Assembly (NCBI GenBank): GCA_963837655.1
Contig: CAWIOK010000001.1
Location: 186,001-250,000, forward strand
DNA length: 64,000 nt
From: CAVVSD01 sp963837655
GTDB lineage: Bacteria > Actinomycetota > Thermoleophilia > Solirubrobacterales > Solirubrobacteraceae
Reading direction: 5' to 3'
Position numbers and translations under genes: made by a program. The notes beneath the pieces are model-generated. The model was not told the origin of the DNA, made no database searches, and saw only the letters and a list, made by a program, of their open reading frames with translations. Shown here piece after piece: positions 58,173 to 64,000 of the stretch (positions within the stretch are counted from its first letter, which is position 1; every line of letters starts with the position of its first letter).

Positions 58173-59522
58173 GTGACGCTGGACCTCGCGGTCCGCGGCG
58201 GCACCATCGTCACGGGTCAGGGCAGACGCAGGGCCGACCTCGGGGTGAGGGACGGATCGATCGTCGCGATCGACGCCGTCGGCCCGGCGGCCGAGTCGAT
58301 CGACGCCGACGGGCTGCTCGTGCTCCCCGGCGCCGTCGACGAGCACGTCCATCCGATCTACCGCGACGGTCCGGGCACGACGTCGATCGTGGCCGCGCAC
58401 GGCGGCGTGACGACGACGATGGGCTTCGCCTACGCCCGGGACGGCGAGTCGCTGCTCACCGAGGTCCAGGCGCTGCGGCGACGCTGCGAGGAGGAGTCGC
58501 TCCTGGACTTCACGGTGCACGCCGCCATGTTCGACGCCCCGGCGCAGATCGGCGAGATGGCCGCCGTGGCCGAGACGGGCGTGCGCTCCTTCAAGGTCTT
58601 CCTGGCCTACGCCGCCCAGGGGTGGATGAGCGACGACGCGTCGCTGGCACGCGCGATGCGCTCGGCGCGCGACCTCGGCGGGCTTCTCATGGTGCACTGC
58701 GAGAACGGCCCCGCCATCGACCTGCTCGAGGCTGACGCGCGCGCCGGCCGCATCGCCGGCGATCCGGTCGACGTCCTCCTCGCCACGCGCCCGGACGTGC
58801 TCGAGGCGGAGGCCGTCGCCCGCACGCTCGCGCTCGCCGAGGCCTTCGACGCACCGGTCCTCATCGTGCACGTCACGTCGCGCAGAGCGCTGGCGGCGGT
58901 CCGCGCCGCCCGCGCCCGGGGCCAGGCGTTCGTCGCGGAGACCTGCCCGCAGTACCTCGCGCTGACCGCCGACGAGCTGCGCACCCGCGGCGCGCTCGCG
59001 AAGATCGGGCCGTTCCTGCGCACCGACGACGACGTCGACGCCCTCTGGGAGGGACTCGCGGACGGCGCGCTGCAGACGGTCGGCTCCGACCACGTGACCA
59101 AGAAGGAGGCGGCCGACGCGGTCGTCCCGCTGCTCGACGCGGGGTTCGGTGCCCCGTCCATCGAGACGATGCTGCCGATCCTCTTCGACGGCGCGACCCG
59201 GGGGCGCATCACGCTGGAGCGCATGGTGCAGGTCGTGTGCGAGCACCCGGCACGCGCGTTCGGGCTCTACCCCCGCAAGGGCGCCATCGCGATCGGCGCC
59301 GACGCGGACCTGGTCCTGTGGGACGCAGGCGCGCGCCGGACGCTCGGCATGGCGGTCGAGCACACGACCGCCGGCTACTCCCTGTACGAGGGCCGCGAGG
59401 TCGCGGGCGTGCCGCGCCGCACGATCGTGGGCGGTACCACGGTGGTGCTCGACGGCCGGCTGGTGGACGACCGGCGCCGCGGGCGCTTCCTGCCCACGGG
59501 GCCGTTCGACCTGCTCTCCTAG
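58173..59522 (+). CDS. Dihydropyrimidinase / D-hydantoinase-like amidohydrolase
   Basis: A 449-aa protein with an intact frame. LAVRGGTIVTGQGRRRADLGV, metal site GAVDEHVHPIYRDGPGTTS (HxH), SFKVFLAYAAQG (Lys to be carbamylated), LMVHCENGPAID (His), VLIVHVTSRRAL (His) and VGSDHVTKKEA (Asp). It opens cyclic amides such as hydantoins or dihydropyrimidines to N-carbamoyl acids, which suits the M20 hydrolase upstream. GTG start at 58173. The stop overlaps the convergent EthD-like gene by 4 bp. Confidence 0.88.
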   Translation: MTLDLAVRGGTIVTGQGRRRADLGVRDGSIVAIDAVGPAAESIDADGLLVLPGAVDEHVHPIYRDGPGTTSIVAAHGGVTTTMGFAYARDGESLLTEVQALRRRCEEESLLDFTVHAAMFDAPAQIGEMAAVAETGVRSFKVFLAYAAQGWMSDDASLARAMRSARDLGGLLMVHCENGPAIDLLEADARAGRIAGDPVDVLLATRPDVLEAEAVARTLALAEAFDAPVLIVHVTSRRALAAVRAARARGQAFVAETCPQYLALTADELRTRGALAKIGPFLRTDDDVDALWEGLADGALQTVGSDHVTKKEAADAVVPLLDAGFGAPSIETMLPILFDGATRGRITLERMVQVVCEHPARAFGLYPRKGAIAIGADADLVLWDAGARRTLGMAVEHTTAGYSLYEGREVAGVPRRTIVGGTTVVLDGRLVDDRRRGRFLPTGPFDLLS

Positions 59523-59826
59523 ACCGTCGTGGCGTAGTGCAGCTTCACCGACTCCGGGTCGGCGATCGTGAGCCACTCCTCGTAGACGGGCTTCATCGCG
59601 GGGTAGTCGTTGACCTTCTCCCACGCCTCGATCGAGTCCGCCTCGATCACCTCGAGGATGTCGTAGCCGATGCGCCCGTCGTGGAGCGATCCATCTCGAA
59701 GACCTCGTAGCGAGTGATGCCCGGCTGACTGCCGCCGACCACCTGGTCCACGGTCCGCGACCACTCGCGGTAGCGCTCGCGCGTCACGCCGTCGGCCAGG
59801 TCGTAGGTGATGATGACCATCGTCAT
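59519..59826 (-). CDS. Small EthD/dimeric-barrel-type protein (one frameshift)
   Basis: About 102 aa. MTMVIITYDLADGVTRERYREWSRTVDQVV and, after a frame change near 59690, GYDILEVIEADSIEAWEKVNDYPAMKPVYEEW. The pattern is that of ferredoxin-like dimeric barrel proteins. The ATG overlaps the hyuB stop by 4 bp. An accessory role in the hydantoinase operon is inferred from position only. Confidence 0.68.
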
Positions 59827-61487
59827 GGGGTGACCTCCCACCCGTAGAGCTCACGTGCGCGCTCGGGTGAGACGTAGCCGGCGCGCACGTCCGCCGCCAC
59901 GTCCTCCCTCGCCCGCTCGCGCGGGTCGCCGAAGCCGCCGCCGCCGCCCTGAATCGACACGAAGACGTCGCCGGCCTGGAGCGGCAGGTTCGCGAACTTC
60001 GACGGCGACGCAGGCCGAAGTGCTCCTGCACCGTCCGTCGCCCGCCGCCGCGCTCGAGCGCGAAGCCGTTCGGAAGCCCGGGCCGCCCGCCCTCCAGCCG
60101 AGCGCGCCGATCCGTGGTGGCCGAGATCCCGAAGGCGCGTGGGCACTCGACCCATCCGCCGCTCCGTGCCCAGCCCGCCGCGCCAGCGCCCCGGGCCGCC
60201 GGAATCGTGGACGAGCCGGTAGGCGAGGAACTCGACGGGATAGCGGGTCTCCCACACCTCCATCGACTCGTTCCGGGAGTTCGCCATCAGGTGCCACATC
60301 GCCGTGTTGCCGTCGCCGCCGCGGAACGCCCCGCAACCGCCCGACTGGTAGCTGTACCAGAGGAACTCGTGCCACCGGGCGCGTGCCGCCGCCCGTCACG
60401 TTGTTCCCGGTGGAGTACGAGCCGGCGGGCACGCGGTCGGGCAGCAGGTCGCCAGCGCGCGCAGCACCGCCTCCCACACGCGCGTCGCAGGGTCGGCGGT
60501 CGCGCCGAAGCGGCGCCGGATAGGTCGGGTTCACAAGGCTGCCCGCGGCGCGACGACCTCGATCAACTCGGCGACGCCCGCGTTCAGCGGCATGTCGGGA
60601 TCGACCATGGCGATGAGCGAACAGATCACCGCCGCCTTGGTGCACGCAAGCGTGGAGTTCATCGGCGCGAGACCTGCGGGCGTGCCGGCGAAGTCGACGA
60701 CATGCCGTCGGGCCGCTTCCGAGCCGCACGCGGATCGTGAGCGGGCCGTGTCCTCGACCGTCGTCCTCGATGACGTCGCTCACCGACCGCCCGCGTCCTC
60801 GATCCCCTCGAGCCCGCCAGGAAGCGACGCCGCGAGTAGTCGATGCGCCGCCTCGACGCAGCGTTCGAAGCGTCCCGCCCGTGCCGACGATCAGCGATGC
60901 GATCCGACGCTCGGCGACAACGTTCGACGCGATCTGCGCCTGGATGTCGCCCCAGCGCTACGGAGCCGCACGTTGCGAAGGATCATCCGCTTGATATCCT
61001 CGACGACGTCGCCCGCCGCGTCAGCCTGACCGACGGGATGATCAGGGCCTCCTGATTCACGTCCTCCCGAGCCGGACCAGCCTCCCGGCGCCATACCGCC
61101 GACGTCCGTCCAGTGGCCACGGTTGACCGCGAAGCCGACCAGCGAGCCCCGAGAACATCGGCCGGCAGAAAGCACCGTCCGCCTGGTGCGTGCCGCCGTT
61201 GTACGGGATCGTTGTGCACGAAGACGTCGCCCGGCTCGATGGCCGGCCGCGTCGCGATCACGTTTGCGACGGCGTCGCCGAGCGCGCCTGCGTGCACGGG
61301 GACGCCCTGGTCCTGCGCGATCATGCGGCCCGACGCGTCGAACAGGCCGCAGGTGAAGTCCTCGCCGTGGCGAAGCACGTCGAGTAGGCCGTCCGCGTGG
61401 TGGTCGTCACCATCTCGCGGACGGTGCTCACAAGATAGGAGCGGAGGATCTCGGCGTGAAGGCGTCGGTCGTCGTCGGCGTGCTCAT
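59823..61487 (-). CDS. hyuB: Hydantoinase B / N-methylhydantoinase beta subunit (frameshifted)
   Basis: A footprint of about 554 aa, normal for HyuB. The N-terminal part reads LRHGEDFTCGLFDASGRMIAQDQGVPVHAGALGDAV and GDVFVHNDP, the conserved HyuB core. Later frames give AGNNVTGGGTR-like, MWHLMANSRNESMEVWETRYPVEFLAYRLVHDSGGPGRWRGGLGTERR, GGGGGFGDPRER and the C-terminus SPERARELYGWEV. Eight or so frame changes. With HyuA it forms an ATP-dependent hydantoinase or acetone carboxylase/oxoprolinase-like enzyme. Confidence 0.85.
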
Positions 61488-63442
61488 GAGGCGAACTCGG
61501 GCTCCAGGACGAGATGACCGGCGGAGCGATGCCCGCCGGCCCGGTGGGACCACGTCACCGTGTGCCTCCTGCGATGAGCAACGGGCCGGCGCGGACCTCG
61601 TCCGGAAGGTCCGCGCGGCGGGTCACCGGGACCTCGCCGGCGAGAGGTACACGTCGCGCGGCCGATCCCGGCGGCGCCGGACTCAACCGCCTCGGCGAGC
61701 CGATCGGATGCCCGGGCCGCCGCGATCAGCGTCACCCAGCAGTCGACGATCTCCGACGCGGGTCTCCGAGCCGCGTCCCGAACAGGCGCTCGTGCTCGTC
61801 TTCGAAGCGCGCCGCGAGCGCGCCGGGTCGCCGTCGACGGGAATCGTCAGCTCGTGCCACTGGCCGATGTAGCGAAGCCCGACGCACGTCGGTCAGCAGC
61901 TCCGTGGTGTCGGTCCCGCCGAGCCGCGCGAGCGCGTCGGCGCCGAGTTCGTCGAACACAGCGTCGACATCCGGCGCCAACCGCCCCACGGGAGCAGCAG
62001 CGTGCGCGCCTCGATGACGCGGCGGCGGCGGTCAGCAGCCCGACCGCGGAGAGCACGCTGCCGTGCGCGGGTATGACGACGTCACGATGTCGAGCTCGGC
62101 GGCCACGCCGGCGTGCTGCGCCGCCGGCGCCGCCGAACGCGATCAGCGCGCACTCGCGTGGGTCGATGCCCTTGCGGACAGTGATCTGGCGGACCGCCTG
62201 CGCCATGTTGGCGCTCACCGTCCCGTGGACACCGCGGGCGAGTTCGTCGACCTCGACGCCGAAGGTCTCCGCGAGCGTCGCGAGCGCCGTCTCCGCCGCA
62301 GCCTGCGTCGAGCGGGAGCCGCCCGCCGAGCAGACCCGCGCCGGATCGAGCCTGCCGAGGACGAGGTTCGCGTCGGTGACCGTGGGCTCCGTGCCGCCGC
62401 GCCCATAGCGACCGGGCCCGGCGAGGCGCCCGCGCTGCGCGGGCCGACCTGCAGCGGCCGCCCGCGTCGACGGCGGCGATGCAGCCGCCGCCGGCGCCGA
62501 TCGTGCTGCATGTCCACCAAGGCAGGCGCGCCGGCAGCCGACGTCGATCTCGACCTGGCTGTCGCGCACGCGCGCCGCCGTCTCGATCAGCGAGACGTCG
62601 AAGCTCGTGCCGCCCATGTCGAGCGTGATCGCGTCGCGCGATGCCCAGCTCGCGGGCCACCTCGCGGGCGGCGAGCACCCCCGCCGCGGGACCCGGAGAG
62701 CGCGAGCTGGATCGGGCGCGCGGCCGCATCGGCGGGCGGCACGACCCCGCCCGCCGACTGCATGTACAGCGTCGGCGCGCCGATCGTCGTGCTCAGCTCC
62801 TCCACGTACGCGCGCATGCGCGGGACGGCCATCGCGTTCAGCACGGCCGTCGAGACGCGCTCGTACTCGCCGATGCGCCGGTCGACGTCCGTCGCGCAGG
62901 TGACGGGCGGCCCGGCGCGACGTCGCGCCAGATCTCCGCGACCGCGCGCTCGTGGTCGGGGTTCGCGTACGCGTTGTAGAGCGAGACGGCGAGCCACTGC
63001 ACGCCGTCGTCGACCAGGGCCCGGCAGGCGGCCGCGACCTCGTCGAGATCCAGCGGCTCGGTCTCGACGCCGTCGCGCTCGATCCGGCCGCCGATCTCCA
63101 GGCGCCGATGGCGCGGCACGAGGGCGGGCGCCTTGGCGTAGTGGATGGCGAAGGTCCTGTCGCGGAACGACATCCCGATCTCCAGCACGTCGCGGAAGCC
63201 GCGCGTGCAGAGCAGGCCGACCTCCGCGCCGGTGCGCTCGATGAGCAGGTTCGTCACGCGGTTGTTCCGTGGCTCAGCTCGGTGACCTCGGCCGGATCTG
63301 CGCCGGCCGCGCGCAGCGCCGTCACCGTGCCCTCCGCCGGGCCGGTCCCGCTGTTCAGCGCCTTGCCGAGGCGCAGCGCGCCGTCCTCCCCGAGCGCGAC
63401 GAGGTCCGTGAAGGTCCCCCCGACGTCGCATCCGACCTTCAT
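61484..63442 (-). CDS. hyuA: Hydantoinase A / N-methylhydantoinase alpha subunit (frameshifted)
   Basis: About 652 aa footprint. MKVGCDVGGTFTDLVAL is the first phosphate loop of the ASKHA fold and LSHGTT the second element. TNLLIERTGAEVGLLCTRGFRDVLEIG, VQWLAVSLYNAYANPDHERAVAEIW, MGGTSFDVSLIE (second phosphate loop) and ALIAFGGAGG follow, in several frames. It ends LVLEPEFAS at 61484, overlapping hyuB by 4 bp. It couples ATP hydrolysis to amide bond opening. About ten frame changes, most from single G/C indels. Confidence 0.87.
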
Positions 63443-64000
63443 GCCGAGATCTCCCCTTCGTGGCCGGCGAGGAACGCGTCGATCGCCTCGATGGCACGGT
63501 CGATGTCCGCCTCGGTGTGAGCCGCCGACACGAAGCCGCGGTTGGTGCCGACACGACGTGGACGAAGATCGCCCGGTCGCGCAGGTGGTGGCGGAACGCG
63601 AGGTTCAGCGCCTCGGTGTCACCGCGCAGCGAGCGGGCGAGGTCGCGCGAGTCGCGGACCGCCGTCGTGCGGAAGTACAGGTTCCACACCGAGCCGTGGC
63701 GCTGGCAGACGGCGTTGAGGCCGAGGTCGGCGATCGCGGCGTTCACGCCGTCGGCGAGGCGCTCGCAGAGCCGCACGGCGGTGGCCATCGCGTCGGTGCC
63801 CTCCAGCACGTCGAGCACGGCGGTGGCGGCCGCGACGCCGAGCGGCGCGCCGTTGAACGTGCCTGAGAAGAAGACGTCGCCGCTGGGCGCCAGCCGGTCC
63901 ATGAGGTCACCGCGGCCGGCGAGGAACGACAGGACGTAGCCGTTGGCGACGGCCTTGCCGTACGTCGCGAGATCGGGGACGACGCCCGACGGGACCGCGG
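63439..64000 (-). CDS. Class III aminotransferase (glutamate-1-semialdehyde aminomutase-like), C-terminal part
   Basis: The 5' end lies beyond the window. DLATYGKAVANGYVLSFLAGR holds the PLP-binding Lys, GDVFFSGTFNGAPLGVAAATAVLDVLE the GTxxGxPL motif, and AIFVHVVSAPT... and AIDAFLAGHEGEIS the C-terminus, after small frame changes near 63900 and 63555. The stop overlaps the hyuA ATG by 4 bp, so it is the upstream member of the hyuAB operon. It may aminate or isomerise an amino acid released by the hydantoinase. Confidence 0.82.

Overview
The window is high-GC bacterial DNA. Gene content and order point to an actinobacterial relative of the Solirubrobacterales (class Thermoleophilia). The signs are a type IV pilus system with no secretin gene, which suggests a single-membrane cell. 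Shikimate genes aroQ, aroKB, aroC and aroE are interleaved with pilus genes, and an alaS-ruvX-mltG-aroE-pilB order is visible. GTG starts and 4-bp ATGA/GTGA overlaps are common. The taxonomic call is inference from content, not from a marker-gene comparison.

Layout. 1-2688 (minus): end of a shikimate operon (aroC, a fused aroK-aroB, start of aroQ). 2726-12921 (minus): type IV pilus operons. These hold pilin genes including a tandem duplicated pair, minor pseudopilins of PilV, PilW and PilX type, prepilin peptidase, and pilM-pilN-pilO plus a two-repeat membrane protein. 13.0-17 kb: small conserved genes, GluQ-RS, RNase D and an AbiEi-like/DUF559 protein whose start codon lies in the loop of a 17-bp inverted repeat. 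16.9-24.2 kb: an alpha/beta hydrolase-LLM oxidoreductase pair, an HD protein, a YjbR protein, a chromate transporter and a copper P-type ATPase, nearly all carrying apparent frameshifts. 24.3-28.7 kb: ring-cleaving dioxygenase-like VOC protein, YbjQ protein, PAS protein, a two-domain TrmO fusion and a possible PPPDE-like protein. 28.7-31 kb and 34.5-36.3 kb (minus): pilC, pilT and pilB. 31-34.5 kb (plus): ftsH and a damaged sodium:solute symporter.

36.3-49.4 kb: aroE, mltG, ruvX, alaS, a GAF-GGDEF cyclase, an MnmA fused to an IscU-like domain, and a sensor-domain gene. A UvrA-like/VOC/AraC module and an MFS remnant sit between mltG and ruvX. 49.5-51.9 kb: a LuxR-type two-component pair and a thioredoxin-fold protein. 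52-64 kb: a catabolic island. A tightly coupled plus-strand operon (amidohydrolase, bicupin, phosphoribosyltransferase, M20 amidohydrolase, IclR regulator, MFS transporter, dihydropyrimidinase-like enzyme) faces a minus-strand operon (class III aminotransferase, HyuA, HyuB, EthD-like). Together these suggest opening and hydrolysis of hydantoin- or pyrimidine-type rings for nitrogen or carbon.

Caution: many genes at 17-24, 26-27.3, 31.4-34.4, 37.2-38.7, 43-47 and 59.6-63.9 kb can only be followed by switching frames. Conserved motifs survive on both sides of each switch, so I treat most of these as probable sequence errors rather than real decay. Coordinates there describe the whole gene footprint.
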